DNA of 64,000 bases from Candidatus Pristimantibacillus lignocellulolyticus (GCA_023639215.1 CP097899.1:4274001-4338000); one strand, 5' to 3'. Shown: positions 32,923 through 42,002, numbered from the stretch's first letter. Notes: generated from the letters alone by a model not told the origin. Program-made: numbers and translations.

Positions 32923-32967
32923 TGAACATACCTCCATTATATAATAATATACAGTTATTGGAAACGA

Positions 32968-33000
32968 CAAAAAGGGTCTCAAGCAATAGCTTGAAACCCG
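32968..33000 (-). terminator. Rho-independent terminator of the YHYH-domain gene
   Basis: On the minus strand GGGTTTCAAGC-TATT-GCTTGAGACCC is followed by TTTTTG. It lies 18 bases beyond the stop at 33018. Confidence 0.85.
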
Positions 33001-33017
33001 ATTCTTTCGGCTTTATC

Positions 33018-33623
33018 TTATGATGTTATACTAACATAAATTCTGTTATTATCTTTGTCAAATGTTATTGTAGCTCCCAAATCGCCAACGATATCTCGAA
33101 TTGGTGCATACGTAGTATTATTTTTAGAAATCACATTTTTACTTGATAATGATAAAGTAGCACTCTTCTTATCTTTTGTAAGTTTGATAACTTTTGCAGC
33201 ATTATCAATTTCGAGTGTTGCTCCTATTGCCTTTACAACATCTCTAACGGGGAAATAATTACTATTATCTTTTACTAAGATATCATTATCTAATTTGACT
33301 AGTACATCATTAACATATAACTTGACCGTCGATTTTATATACTCTTCTTTTTTGACAGTAGAAGTCTTGGATGTACTTGATCCACCATTGTTTTTCTTAG
33401 TAGAACTATTGCTCGATGAGCTTGTACCACTTGAAGTTGAACTTTTTGTAGAACTGGAACCTGAATGATAATGATAGCCAGTACATAGTCCTTTGCTCTT
33501 AGATTTTGCAGAGCAATTATGTCCTCCATTCGCATCTGTTCTACCTGAGTGGGCAGCTGTTGTTGGTACCAGCAACACAATAGATAAAACAAAAACGATA
33601 ACTACCTGAATACTTTTCTTCAT
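33018..33623 (-). CDS. Secreted protein with YHYH motif and copper-amine-oxidase-N-like domain
   Basis: About 201 residues in order: signal peptide (VVIVFVLSIVLLVPTTAAHS), the HSGRTDANGGHNC...GLCTGYHYH module found in small secreted YHYH or nuclease-like proteins, a Ser/Thr-rich linker, then a stalk domain (LYVNDVLVKLDNDILVKDNS, FPVRDVVKAIGATLEID, YAPIRDIVGDLGATITFD) typical of Paenibacillus surface proteins. The start is placed at the second ATG, six bases after GGAGG. An own terminator follows, so it is a single-gene unit just outside the array. Confidence 0.82.
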   Translation of the reverse strand: MKKSIQVVIVFVLSIVLLVPTTAAHSGRTDANGGHNCSAKSKSKGLCTGYHYHSGSSSTKSSTSSGTSSSSNSSTKKNNGGSSTSKTSTVKKEEYIKSTVKLYVNDVLVKLDNDILVKDNSNYFPVRDVVKAIGATLEIDNAAKVIKLTKDKKSATLSLSSKNVISKNNTTYAPIRDIVGDLGATITFDKDNNRIYVSITS

Positions 33624-33769
33624 AATGTCCTCCATAAATGTGTATTAGGCTTACTGATATGAACCTTAGCCTTATCAGGCCGTTTATGTAATTTATGATG
33701 AATTCCATCGTCCGCAACCTAGTACTATTATACATTTTTAATACAATTTTGGTAGGGAAGTTACAGAAA

Positions 33770-33822
33770 TAAAAATACACATTCAACAATATAGAAGGAT
33801 CTTCTAATATTGAATGTGTATT
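33770..33822 (-). terminator. Rho-independent terminator of the GH127 gene
   Basis: ATACACATTCAA...TTGAATGTGTAT with an inner AGAAG-GATC-TTCT stem; the minus strand reads into a TTTTTA run. It starts 13 bases after the stop at 33835. Confidence 0.83.
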
Positions 33823-33834
33823 CTTCGTGGTATA

Positions 33835-35811
33835 TTACTTTGCTAACTCATTCACCCATACCATCATCTCGCCCTCACCACGATTAGCCCATGTATAGTA
33901 AGGAATAAATGTTAGTGCAATTGGTGTTTCTGAAATTGTTGTATCAGCAGCATATAGCTGATCAGACCAAGAGTTAGCATCAATAGTTACTGCATTTGCT
34001 TGTATCGTATATACACCATCAGCTAGTGCATCGTTATATTTCAAAGTAAGTTCAGCATCGTTAGGTAATTTTACTTGTTGTAATAGTTTTCCATTATCAG
34101 CCTCTTCAATACAATAGACGATCGGGCCACGTTGTAGAGCAACTTTACCTGCATTTGCTTTTACTTTTGGATGACTCTTCATTCGTTTAATACTCATATC
34201 GAAATCTACTTCTACAATATCTCCTGTTGCCCACTCCCGGGTGATCTTCGCGTAACCATCTTCCGTAATATCAGTAACTTGCACAACCAATCCATTTACT
34301 TTTATCAAAGTTTTGTTGGACCAATTAGGAAGACGAATGGCCAATGTCATATTAACTAGCTCGGTAGTAGAAAGTTCATATTTCACTACTCCACTCCAAG
34401 GCAAATCAGAAACCTGCTTCACAATTACAGTTGAACCCTCGATATCCAGTTCTGTAGTGCCACCGATAAATAAGTGAGAAAACACGGTGTTACCAGTTAC
34501 AGAATACATATAATCACCTAGTGATGCTAATAAACGAGCAAGGTTAGGAGGGCAACATGCACAACCAAACCATTCTTGACGTACTGGTTTCACATGATTG
34601 TAGTTCTTATTATGACCGTTACATTGGTCAGGTAAAACTTCAAGTGGGTTAACATAGAAGAAATGTTTACCATCTAATGACATACCAGATATCACTGTAT
34701 TATATAGTGCACGTTCCATCACATCCGCGTATTCACTCTTTGCTTCCAATTGAAGCATACGTTGAGCAGCAAAGATTAAACCGATCGAGGCACATGTTTC
34801 AGAATAAGCAGTATCATTAGGTATATCATAATCTACGGAGAAAGCCTCTCCTGAAGCCATAGAACCAATTCCACCTGTAATATACATTTGCTTATGAACA
34901 ATGTTGTTCCATAATGTACGACTTGCTTCTATTAAACTAACATCCTTTGTTTCTTTCGCAATATCAATCATCCCTGCAAGCATATATACTACTCGAACGG
35001 CGTGTCCGATAGCTACATCTTGTTCCCGCACCGGTTTGTGTGATTGGAAATATTGTGAATCAATTTGAATGCGGCCTTTATGCCAAATACTACTCCAACC
35101 ACGTTTTTCAGCTTCTTCTATGAAAAAATTATTAGTTCCACGTTTGTCGATAAAGTATTTACTCAACTGAAGATATTTGTTTTCACCCGTAATACGATAT
35201 AACTTCACTAAAGCAAGCTCAATCTCTTGATGTCCATCATAACCTTGAATCTGTCCTTGTCCGTCACCGAACACATTAGCAATATCGTCAGCCATTTTAC
35301 ACACAATATCTAGTAATCGACGTTTGCCAGTAGCTTGATAATAAGCAACACCTGCTTCAATCATATGCCCAGCAGTATATAATTCATGAGCTTCCGTTAG
35401 ATTCTTCCATTTAAGTTGCGGTTCCTTAATAATGAAGTAAGTATTAAGATACCCGCTAGATTGTTGTGCTCTCTCAATAATCGTAATCATTTCATCTGCG
35501 ATTGCTTCAAGCTCGCTATTAGATTCTTTAGTTAGTAAATATGCGACTGCCTCAATCCATTTTGCTACATCAGTATCTTGAAATACGAATCCGTAAAAAT
35601 CACCTTCAGCTAATCCAGCTGCAATTTTAAAGTTCTGAACTGCGTGACTTGGTTCCGCACCTTCTACGCGATCATTTATCGCTTCCCATTGGTAAGGCAC
35701 AACAACATCTCTGACTAATTTTATATAGGGACTCCAGAATGGGTCCGCAATATTAACTTGTTTCATTGGAATAAATTGATTTGGCTTTGACAATGGAACG
35801 GGTATCGACAT
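33835..35811 (-). CDS. GH127 family beta-L-arabinofuranosidase (DUF1680)
   Basis: 658 residues, normal for the family. GH127 enzymes release L-arabinofuranose from beta-linked arabino-oligosaccharides using a zinc-bound cysteine nucleophile. Visible landmarks: the N-terminal DPFWSPYIKLVRDVVVPYQW, the barrel GGIGSMASGEAFSVDYDIPN region and the SETCASIGLIFAAQRML helix with the metal-type Glu and Cys, and the paired-cysteine motif EWFGCACCPPNLARLLAS. No signal peptide, so it is cytoplasmic. AGGAG precedes the ATG. It is divergent from an AraC regulator, and a GH43 enzyme lies nearby. Confidence 0.92.
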   Translation of the reverse strand: MSIPVPLSKPNQFIPMKQVNIADPFWSPYIKLVRDVVVPYQWEAINDRVEGAEPSHAVQNFKIAAGLAEGDFYGFVFQDTDVAKWIEAVAYLLTKESNSELEAIADEMITIIERAQQSSGYLNTYFIIKEPQLKWKNLTEAHELYTAGHMIEAGVAYYQATGKRRLLDIVCKMADDIANVFGDGQGQIQGYDGHQEIELALVKLYRITGENKYLQLSKYFIDKRGTNNFFIEEAEKRGWSSIWHKGRIQIDSQYFQSHKPVREQDVAIGHAVRVVYMLAGMIDIAKETKDVSLIEASRTLWNNIVHKQMYITGGIGSMASGEAFSVDYDIPNDTAYSETCASIGLIFAAQRMLQLEAKSEYADVMERALYNTVISGMSLDGKHFFYVNPLEVLPDQCNGHNKNYNHVKPVRQEWFGCACCPPNLARLLASLGDYMYSVTGNTVFSHLFIGGTTELDIEGSTVIVKQVSDLPWSGVVKYELSTTELVNMTLAIRLPNWSNKTLIKVNGLVVQVTDITEDGYAKITREWATGDIVEVDFDMSIKRMKSHPKVKANAGKVALQRGPIVYCIEEADNGKLLQQVKLPNDAELTLKYNDALADGVYTIQANAVTIDANSWSDQLYAADTTISETPIALTFIPYYTWANRGEGEMMVWVNELAK

Positions 35812-35917
35812 AATCGCACTCTCCTATAATATTAGATTCTCACACTCTACAAATCTATTTTATGTGCTAATATGAATATATACGATACAGTATTCAAACC
35901 AATTTATTATAAAATCT

Positions 35918-35933
35918 CACACTACGGAGTGTG
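35918..35933 (+). promoter_or_regulatory. Hairpin overlapping the ribosome site of the AraC gene
   Basis: CACACT-ACGG-AGTGTG forms a 6-bp stem with the GGAG of the Shine-Dalgarno at the loop/stem border, immediately before the ATG at 35938. It could reduce initiation; this is inferred from pairing only. Confidence 0.4.
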
Positions 35934-35937
35934 CTTT

Positions 35938-36807
35938 ATGAAGCCAATGAACTATCTATATTTCAACGCACCGCCTCAACCTTATTATTTAGAAAGCGGA
36001 TTTCAAATCCACGAGAAAGACGATACTCATCCAAACCGAACGAATTTAGGATTTTTTGATTTTATACTTGTTAGGGAAGGTACTTTGTTTATTGGGGAAG
36101 ATAACGAACCATGGACATTAACAGCGGGTCAATCGCTTATTCTATTACCAAATCAATCACACTACTCTGTGAAACCTGCTGAAGACCATACATTATTTTA
36201 CTGGATTCATTTTCAGACGATAGGCGCCTGGACACAAAGTGATCAGCAACATGTGAAACTTAATATTGAGGAACATCAACAATGTTTTTACCCAACACCA
36301 TACACGATCCAATTACCAAAACATACAACGTTCCCCTTTCCTCAACAGGCGTATCAATTATTAGAACAAATGAACGAGGCGATTACAGAAAGAGAGTCTA
36401 GTGCTTATTGGAAAAAGCAATATGCCTTTGAACAATTGTTAAAAATGATGGATGTGAGACAGAATAATGATGATGCAACACCAATAGTAAAATTAGCTGA
36501 ACAAGTTGAGAATTTTATTAGAAATCACTATCAGGAGTCAATTACGAACGAAAGGCTCGCTTTCACTTTCAATTATCATTACAACTATATAACACGAGCA
36601 ATGAAGCAAATGTATGGTATGACCCCTAATGAATATGTGACGAAAGTCCGTATTGATCAAGCGAAGAGTTTGTTACTAAATACTCATTTGACAGTTTCAG
36701 CAATTGCAGAGCATGTGGGATTTGAAAACATACCCTATTTCTCCAACTGTTTCTCTAGACATGTCGGATTATCCCCTTCTCAATTTCGCAATCAATATTT
36801 TGAATAA
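35938..36807 (+). CDS. AraC family transcriptional regulator
   Basis: About 289 residues: an N-terminal cupin sensor domain (FILVREGTLFIGEDNEPWTL, LILLPNQSHY) and a C-terminal pair of helix-turn-helix units (ERLAFTFNYHYNYITRAMKQ, then TVSAIAEHVGFENIPYFSNC and FSRHVGLSPSQFRNQ). The start is placed at 35938, eight bases after GGAG, not at 35872. Divergent from the GH127 gene with about 126 bases between, so it probably controls it, and perhaps the GH43 gene, in response to an arabinose-containing sugar. Confidence 0.88.
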   Translation: MKPMNYLYFNAPPQPYYLESGFQIHEKDDTHPNRTNLGFFDFILVREGTLFIGEDNEPWTLTAGQSLILLPNQSHYSVKPAEDHTLFYWIHFQTIGAWTQSDQQHVKLNIEEHQQCFYPTPYTIQLPKHTTFPFPQQAYQLLEQMNEAITERESSAYWKKQYAFEQLLKMMDVRQNNDDATPIVKLAEQVENFIRNHYQESITNERLAFTFNYHYNYITRAMKQMYGMTPNEYVTKVRIDQAKSLLLNTHLTVSAIAEHVGFENIPYFSNCFSRHVGLSPSQFRNQYFE

Positions 36808-36811
36808 ATGA

Positions 36812-36900
36812 AAAACCTACCCTTTGTCAGCCTATGATTACTCAGTGAGTTATTTCCAAACTCAAGAGTAAATCACAATGACATATAAGGTAGGTTTATT
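36812..36900 (+). terminator. Long nested hairpin after the AraC gene
   Basis: Five successive pairings nest within 85 bases: AAACCTACC(C)TT with AAGGTAGGTTT, TGTCA with TGACA, TGATTACTC with GAGTAAATCA, GAGTT with AACTC. A TTTATT follows. It works as a terminator at least in position, but it is much longer than usual. Confidence 0.6.
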
Positions 36901-36985
36901 AAATTTAATATGCGGTTATTATTTTACTTTATTAATTTTAATGGATCAATGTTACGAGTTTACCTACAAGAATTGATAGACTTTA

Positions 36986-37028
36986 GTTCATTGTAATGAG
37001 TTCATTGTAATGAGTTCATTGTAATGAG
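36986..37028. repeat. Three tandem copies of a 14-base unit
   Basis: GTTCATTGTAATGA is repeated three times without change, each containing the palindrome CATT-GT-AATG. It lies in the 180-base gap between the convergent ends of the AraC and GH43 genes. Confidence 0.8.
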
Positions 37029-37085
37029 ATTATTGATATAAGTTTATTGATATTAAATCAGTAAAGTTAATTCCTTTTATTATGA

Positions 37086-38075
37086 TTATGATTGTTCTCC
37101 ATAAGGGAAGATCGTTACAATTGTACCGTCCTCGTTATACTTCAGCTCAGTGAATTTAACGCTACGTTTATGGTTAACTCCTCCAGATAAGGAGCAATCG
37201 TGATAGAACAGATACCATTTACCTTTAAACTCTATAATCGAATGATGTGTCGTCCAACCAAGTACTGGCTCAAGAATTCTTCCTTTGTATTCGAAAGGTC
37301 CAGTAGGCGATTTACTAGTTGCATACACAAGGTAATGTGTTGAACCTGTGGAATAGCTTAAGTAATAAGTATCGTTATATTTATGCATCCACGGACCCTC
37401 GAAATATCTACGATCCTCATCACTTGCAAGAATAGCATTACCATTCTCGTCAACAATGCTAATTTCTTGTGGATCCGTTTTGAAAGTAAGCATGTCGTCA
37501 GACATTTCAGCTACTAACGGTCCAAGTGCTGGGCCATTTACATCTGGATCTGCTTCATTAGCAACAAATTCCCCAGACTGCCATTTTTCAAGTTGTCCAC
37601 CCCATAGCCCACCATAATACATATAAGCACGATTATCTTCATCTACATATACAGCTGGATCGATAGAATAGCTTCCTGGAATGTAGTTTTCTTCGGGTTT
37701 GAACGGTCCTTCTGGTTTATCACTTGTTGCTACACCAATACGGAAAATTCCATCATGGTCACGTGCTGGATAATATAAATAATAAGTATCATTTTTGAAA
37801 GCCGCATCTGGTGCCCACATTTGAGCGCTAGCCCATGCAACATCACGAACATGAAGTGCTTCACCATGATCAATAACTGGAGCATCTACATCGTCCATGG
37901 AAAGAACATGATAATCCTCCATTTTGTACTGATCCCCATTATCGTTATCTGGACCATCATGATCTAGGTCATGAGAAGGATAAATATAAATTTTATCATT
38001 AAATACATGTGCAGAAGGATCTGCTGTGTAAATATGTGTTACAAGAGGTTCATTTTGCTTAGCTGGTTTTGTCAT
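37086..38075 (-). CDS. GH43 family glycoside hydrolase (arabinofuranosidase/xylosidase type)
   Basis: About 329 residues, one five-bladed propeller domain and no signal peptide. The three GH43 acids are in place: the general-base Asp in YTADPSAHVFNDKIYIYPSH, the pKa-modulating Asp in YSIDPAVYVDEDNRAYMYYG, and the acid Glu in RRYFEGPWMHKYNDTYYLSY. The His in TTHHSIIEFKGKWYLFYHD, which coordinates the central ion, is also seen. The start at 38075 follows AAAGGAGAG. With GH127 it forms an arabinoside-degrading pair; exact linkage is not shown. Confidence 0.9.
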   Translation of the reverse strand: MTKPAKQNEPLVTHIYTADPSAHVFNDKIYIYPSHDLDHDGPDNDNGDQYKMEDYHVLSMDDVDAPVIDHGEALHVRDVAWASAQMWAPDAAFKNDTYYLYYPARDHDGIFRIGVATSDKPEGPFKPEENYIPGSYSIDPAVYVDEDNRAYMYYGGLWGGQLEKWQSGEFVANEADPDVNGPALGPLVAEMSDDMLTFKTDPQEISIVDENGNAILASDEDRRYFEGPWMHKYNDTYYLSYSTGSTHYLVYATSKSPTGPFEYKGRILEPVLGWTTHHSIIEFKGKWYLFYHDCSLSGGVNHKRSVKFTELKYNEDGTIVTIFPYGEQS

Positions 38076-38130
38076 TGAGCTCTCTCCTTTATATATTAGT
38101 TTATCATTTAAGAAAAATGTACACGCGTTC

Positions 38131-38159
38131 ATTATTGCTTAATATGATAGCGTTGTCAA
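38131..38159 (-). promoter_or_regulatory. Promoter of the GH43 gene with overlapping cre-like site
   Basis: On the minus strand TTGACA (38159..38154), a 17-base spacer and AATAAT (38136..38131) form a strong vegetative promoter. TTGACAACGCTATCA (38159..38145) matches the catabolite-control element WTGNAANCGNWNNCW in all defined positions but one, so CcpA repression by preferred sugars is plausible. Confidence 0.6.
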
Positions 38160-38211
38160 TAGTTTTTTTAATCGCTTACATTTTTCGAGCTCATTTAAAA
38201 TTAATAATAAA

Positions 38212-38246
38212 TAAAGCCTTCTGATGAATTCACATCAAAAGGCTAG
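38212..38246 (-). terminator. Rho-independent terminator of the crcB pair
   Basis: Minus strand AGCCTTTTGATG-tgaatt-CATCAGAAGGCT followed by TTATTTATT; it includes the stop codon region of the second crcB. Confidence 0.78.
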
Positions 38247-38605
38247 AGCTTGAATAACCAATAGCCCACATATGCAGCAGCTATTCCTACGATTAAAGAT
38301 GCGGTCACATAAAGAATTGCACTACCATACTTTTTTTCTTTCACAAACATGATCCACTCATAACTAAACGTGGAGAATGTAGTAAATGCTCCAAGAAATC
38401 CAACCCCGAAAAGGTACCACAACCCCTTAGGTAGTATATCTTGTTCATAACAGGAAAATAGACATCCGAGAATAAAAGATCCTACTACATTAACAAGAAA
38501 AGTAGCTCTAGGGAATTTATTAGTGTTCTTAATACTATGATTGTTACTAATGTAATACCGAGCACATGCCCCTAATGCCCCCATAGCTCCAATTGCAATA
38601 ATCAT
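38243..38605 (-). CDS. crcB: Fluoride channel subunit CrcB/Fluc (second of pair)
   Basis: 120 residues with four transmembrane helices. Conserved GALGACARYYI, the NVVGSFILGCLF helix with the pore Asn, and GFLGAFTTFSTFSYEW, whose TTFSTF break holds the central sodium and phenylalanine box. Fluc exports fluoride as a dual-topology dimer; in many Bacillota two adjacent genes supply the two opposed subunits. It overlaps the upstream crcB by four bases, indicating coupled translation. Confidence 0.93.
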   Translation of the reverse strand: MIIAIGAMGALGACARYYISNNHSIKNTNKFPRATFLVNVVGSFILGCLFSCYEQDILPKGLWYLFGVGFLGAFTTFSTFSYEWIMFVKEKKYGSAILYVTASLIVGIAAAYVGYWLFKL

Positions 38606-38985
38606 AAGTTTACCTGCTTTCTCTTGAACTTATCTACAATCATTATGGCGACAATCGCGGCAACCCCACCACCTACTATACTTCCAAGCATATATAATAA
38701 AGCTGCTAAATATTGATTCTGCTCTAAATATCGTAACAAATCTAAAGAAAATGTTGAAAAAGTAGTGAATGCTCCGAGCAAACCAGTTCCGAGTAGCCAT
38801 CTTATTTCTTGATTCCACCGAAAATTAACAGTTACTACACTATACAACAATGCCAATAAAAAACTACCTATAATATTAATCCATAGCGTAGGTATAGGCT
38901 GACTTGTTATCCAGTGTTCACTAATTACATATCTAATTATTGCACCAACAATTCCTCCTAGTGCAATATAACCGTATGCTTTCAT
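38602..38985 (-). CDS. crcB: Fluoride channel subunit CrcB/Fluc (first of pair)
   Basis: About 127 residues, four transmembrane helices, with GGIVGAIIRYVIS, WINIIGSFLLALLY and LLGAFTTFSTFSLDLL motifs. I place the start at the ATG at 38985 (MKAYGYIALGG), nine bases after AGGAAG; the open frame extends to 39054 but that leader is not family-like. No fluoride riboswitch is recognisable upstream, so control by fluoride is not supported by sequence. Confidence 0.92.
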   Translation of the reverse strand: MKAYGYIALGGIVGAIIRYVISEHWITSQPIPTLWINIIGSFLLALLYSVVTVNFRWNQEIRWLLGTGLLGAFTTFSTFSLDLLRYLEQNQYLAALLYMLGSIVGGGVAAIVAIMIVDKFKRKQVNL

Positions 38986-39176
38986 TACGTTCATCTTCCT
39001 TCTAATGACTTTATAATCTTCAACCATAACTATGTATAATTTCATAATTTGCATTTTTCACAATGAACGTAGTATAACAAACTACAATTTTCATTTTAAT
39101 AAATATAAGCAGACATAAGACATGCATATATTACCATATATTAAGTGAAGTGAATACACATAAGGAGTGATATTTA

Positions 39177-39500
39177 GTGTCCCAAGCCAATATACCAAAC
39201 ATAACTCCCGACATTAGTGTGACCAAACAGCAAAGTCTTCATCTTCTACTTAGTTCTGTAGCATTGAACGAACTTGCATTTTCACATCTTATCAATGCTG
39301 AAGCTGAGAAATTACAAGCCTTCGTCGCTTTTACTAATGAGGCAACTTGCTTAGAAACTCGAGATTTCATTCAAATGAACAAAGCAGTGTCGACGCTTAT
39401 GGAAGATTTAACTTTGAGTCAATGGCTTAACTTGAAAAAGCTAGATCGTACAATTGCTTTGCTCTCGGAAGAGCATTTTGAAGAAAATTGCGAGGAATAA
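39177..39500 (+). CDS. Spore-surface leader-domain protein, short
   Basis: 107 residues, starting GTG nine bases after GGAG. The N-terminus SQANIPNITPDISVTKQQSL and the helix LLLSSVALNELAFSHLINAE followed by AEKLQAF are the same domain that opens the collagen-like proteins at 42,003 and 46,154. Here it stands alone with an acidic, Cys-containing C-terminus. In Bacillus and Paenibacillus such leader domains belong to exosporium or spore-coat filament proteins; attachment to the spore is inferred. Confidence 0.75.
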   Translation: MSQANIPNITPDISVTKQQSLHLLLSSVALNELAFSHLINAEAEKLQAFVAFTNEATCLETRDFIQMNKAVSTLMEDLTLSQWLNLKKLDRTIALLSEEHFEENCEE

Positions 39501-39531
39501 GTAACATTCCGCAAGTAAAGGAGTGAATTAA

Positions 39532-39873
39532 ATGTCATTACCTAATATACCTAACATTGACCCCAGAATCACCCTATGTAATGAAGATGTTTTCAATTTA
39601 TTGATGGCTTCAATTGCAATGAAAGGTCTTGGATTAAGTCATCTTGTTAATGCGGAGGCTGAAAAAGTACAATTTGCTTTAGGAACGTTGCACGCTTCTC
39701 ATGATCCTGCTTGTTTAGACGATATTCTAAAAATTAACGATTCTGTACGAAAAACACTAACAGGAGTTATGCAAACGGAGTTAATATTGCTAATGCAATT
39801 ATCAACTACTCTAGAAAGCTTTGTTGATGCGAATGAATGTGAAAATGACAATGAAGATGATTGTGTAGAATAA
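39532..39873 (+). CDS. Spore-surface leader-domain protein, short
   Basis: 113 residues, 31 bases after the preceding gene and with its own AAAGGAG, so the two form an operon. SLPNIPNIDPRITLCNEDVF and LLMASIAMKGLGLSHLVNAE then AEKVQFALGTL show the shared helical domain; the tail is strongly acidic (NECENDNEDDCVE). No collagen repeat. It may co-assemble with the larger collagen-like proteins through the common domain. Confidence 0.75.
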   Translation: MSLPNIPNIDPRITLCNEDVFNLLMASIAMKGLGLSHLVNAEAEKVQFALGTLHASHDPACLDDILKINDSVRKTLTGVMQTELILLMQLSTTLESFVDANECENDNEDDCVE

Positions 39874-39879
39874 ATTATA

Positions 39880-39920
39880 TAGACACTCTAACTTCTTTTG
39901 AAGTGAGAGAGTCTTTTTTT
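39880..39920 (+). terminator. Rho-independent terminator after the two leader-domain genes
   Basis: AGACACTCTAACTTC-TTTT-GAAGTGAGAGAGTCT followed by TTTTTTT. Confidence 0.9.
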
Positions 39921-40088
39921 ATCGAAAACTCTTAATTCATTTTTAACTCTAGTTATTGTTTCTAGTAGTGGCAACTAGCATACGACAGATCTAATTTGTT
40001 AGATAACTAGTTCAATGTCGTCATAGTGTGTCCTTCTCTCTGAATCTCGCATATTATATATCATTACCGAGGATTGTGAGGGATCAAT

Positions 40089-40274
40089 ATGAGCAGAGAG
40101 ATTAATGAATCTAGTAAAGAGAAAGAAGTTACTATTTCTTGTGGCTGTAGAAGAAATAGAATTAGGTCATTTGGCTGTTGTGGAGGATTGTTAGGATTCA
40201 ACAATAATCGCCGAAATTGTCATCGTAGACGTCATGAGAACAGACGTCATAGACGTATTAATTCATGCTGTTAA
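40089..40274 (+). CDS. Small Arg/Cys-rich protein, possibly a spore coat component
   Basis: 61 residues: a charged N-terminus, CGC, CC and a final CC pair, and many Arg/His/Asn (NRRNCHRRRHENRRHRR). GAGGG precedes the ATG by seven bases. Composition resembles small basic, cross-linkable coat proteins, and it lies within the spore-surface cluster; this is inference only. Confidence 0.55.
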   Translation: MSREINESSKEKEVTISCGCRRNRIRSFGCCGGLLGFNNNRRNCHRRRHENRRHRRINSCC

Positions 40275-40291
40275 TTACATTAAAATCCCAA

Positions 40292-40325
40292 GAAAACCTA
40301 GTCTCTTATTAAGACTAGGTTTGAT
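40292..40325. terminator. Bidirectional terminator
   Basis: AAACCTAGTCT-CTTATTA-AGACTAGGTTT, a perfect 11-bp stem between two convergent genes. The stop codon of the minus-strand gene lies inside the stem. Confidence 0.82.
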
Positions 40326-41104
40326 GAAGTTACAATCGGTTCTATTATCGCTAGTTTACCAATCTTACCGGATATACCGACTGATTTTAAATAGTCGGTA
40401 TATTTCTTATTTCCTCTTATATGCAATTCGCCAATGGATTCAGAATGATTAGATTTATTTAGTATTATTTTATGTGAAGCAGATTCCTTAACAATTTTAT
40501 TATCTAGATTTTCTAACTTTGTAATAATCCGTTTACTAGTTTGTACAACTGACTTGCTCTTATCGACTTGTTGTGGAGCATCATATGTCGCTACAAGAAA
40601 GTTATCGAAAACCAATGATTCCTTAGAAATTAGATCAATACTTGTTTCTTTAGCTCCAGTATTTGTACCTTGTTCATTTAACTTAGTTTTTCGAATGTAA
40701 GATGCACTTATTGATATTCCTTGATTCGTTTGAAGAATATGACGCCAATTATTTTGTATTCTTGATGGTTTTAATTTACTAACTATGTTTATGATGTTCC
40801 AAATTCGAGGAGCATATAATTTGATAGATTTACCGGATAAGCTCAATTCATTCGAACGATTTCGAACATATGTATTTTCAAGTTCTTCAAGTCGTGGAAA
40901 TAGCTCATTAACCTTTTGATAGGTTCTCATTTGCATAAGTATGGCATCTTCAATCTTCACTCGCATATGAGGCAATTTATGTTCAATTTGTTTATCAATT
41001 TTCTCAAGTAATTCAATATTACCTTTCACTATCGTCGCGAGTTTCCAGACGACCGCTTCAGCATGTTCTATATATTCAATATCTTCTTTATTCAACTCGC
41101 TCAC
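40298..41104 (-). CDS. Hypothetical protein of the spore-surface cluster
   Basis: 268 residues. The N-terminal 90 residues are helical (YIEHAEAVVWKLATIVKGNI, ELLEKIDKQIE) and may be a distant form of the shared leader domain; the rest is basic and Ser/Lys-rich with no known motif. It overlaps the 3' end of the upstream gene by 17 bases, so the two are one operon. Confidence 0.55.
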   Translation of the reverse strand: MSELNKEDIEYIEHAEAVVWKLATIVKGNIELLEKIDKQIEHKLPHMRVKIEDAILMQMRTYQKVNELFPRLEELENTYVRNRSNELSLSGKSIKLYAPRIWNIINIVSKLKPSRIQNNWRHILQTNQGISISASYIRKTKLNEQGTNTGAKETSIDLISKESLVFDNFLVATYDAPQQVDKSKSVVQTSKRIITKLENLDNKIVKESASHKIILNKSNHSESIGELHIRGNKKYTDYLKSVGISGKIGKLAIIEPIVTSSNLVLIRD

Positions 41105-41786
41105 CTTGTTGAAACAACTTTATTGAAGAGTCAAGAAGCTTAATTTGAATCCGTTGCTTCTCATTGAGTGAATCAATAACCTTTCCTACCGTTTCTTGAA
41201 ATGCTACGATATCTTGTCTTGTTGGGTGTGTAGAGAAACGACTCTCTTCTGAGAGAAATGCTTGTATATGAATGGCTTCCGCATGTAGTAATTGAGAAAG
41301 GGCTGTTTGATCATGCAATAATAACTCTAACCATTGTATATATAATGCTTTTACTCGCTCACCATAATTAAGTTCAGTAGCTTGCTCTTCAACAGAAACC
41401 TCTGAGTGTAGCCTGCTATTATTTTGCGTTTCACTGCTAGTCGTATCATCAAAAGCAGCATAGAAGATATTATCATCTATAATGTTATCTACATTGAACT
41501 CATCATTGGTTATAGCGTGAATTTGCATTTCACTATACCTATCCACGTTAGGATCATTACATATATTTTGAATTTGCTGTTGATCCATATCATCAATCAT
41601 ATACTCTATTTGATAGTTAAGATCAGTACTGTTTCTTATATGATCCTGATGGTCTGCTATTATTGGCTGGTGTTCCAATCCTAATGGTTCAATAATAACC
41701 TCATCATCGTGGGTGAAATTTTGTTGGTCAATACTCTCAAGTTGCTTTTTCAAATCGTCATTATTTACTTTTTCATACCATTGCAA
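41088..41786 (-). CDS. Spore-surface-type protein, leader domain at the C-terminus
   Basis: About 232 residues. The first 140 residues are acidic and Asn/Asp/Gln-rich without structure; residues from about 150 carry LLLHDQTALSQLLHAEAIHI then QAFLSEE and a second helix pair, matching the helical domain that is N-terminal in its neighbours. The start is placed at TTG 41786, eight bases after GGGGGTG; a longer form to 41825 has no ribosome site. Divergent from the collagen-like gene at 42,003. Confidence 0.6.
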   Translation of the reverse strand: MQWYEKVNNDDLKKQLESIDQQNFTHDDEVIIEPLGLEHQPIIADHQDHIRNSTDLNYQIEYMIDDMDQQQIQNICNDPNVDRYSEMQIHAITNDEFNVDNIIDDNIFYAAFDDTTSSETQNNSRLHSEVSVEEQATELNYGERVKALYIQWLELLLHDQTALSQLLHAEAIHIQAFLSEESRFSTHPTRQDIVAFQETVGKVIDSLNEKQRIQIKLLDSSIKLFQQGERVE

Positions 41787-42002
41787 TACATACACCCCCT
41801 CACTCTTATATATGTATAGGCTCATATAAGCGGAAAATGATATTCAAAAGTCATTCCTCGTACTAATTATATGAAGAACATAAAGTAAACATGACGAGTC
41901 TAATTTGCATAAATGATTAATGACCTGTACTAATATGCTAGTCTAATGACATAACCCAAAAAATGCTAAATACAATATAATTAGATTATTTAAAGGATGT
42001 GA

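Noticed and set aside
38986..39176. Fluoride riboswitch upstream of crcB
   Set aside because: The conserved pseudoknot wording of the crcB motif is not found in the leader.
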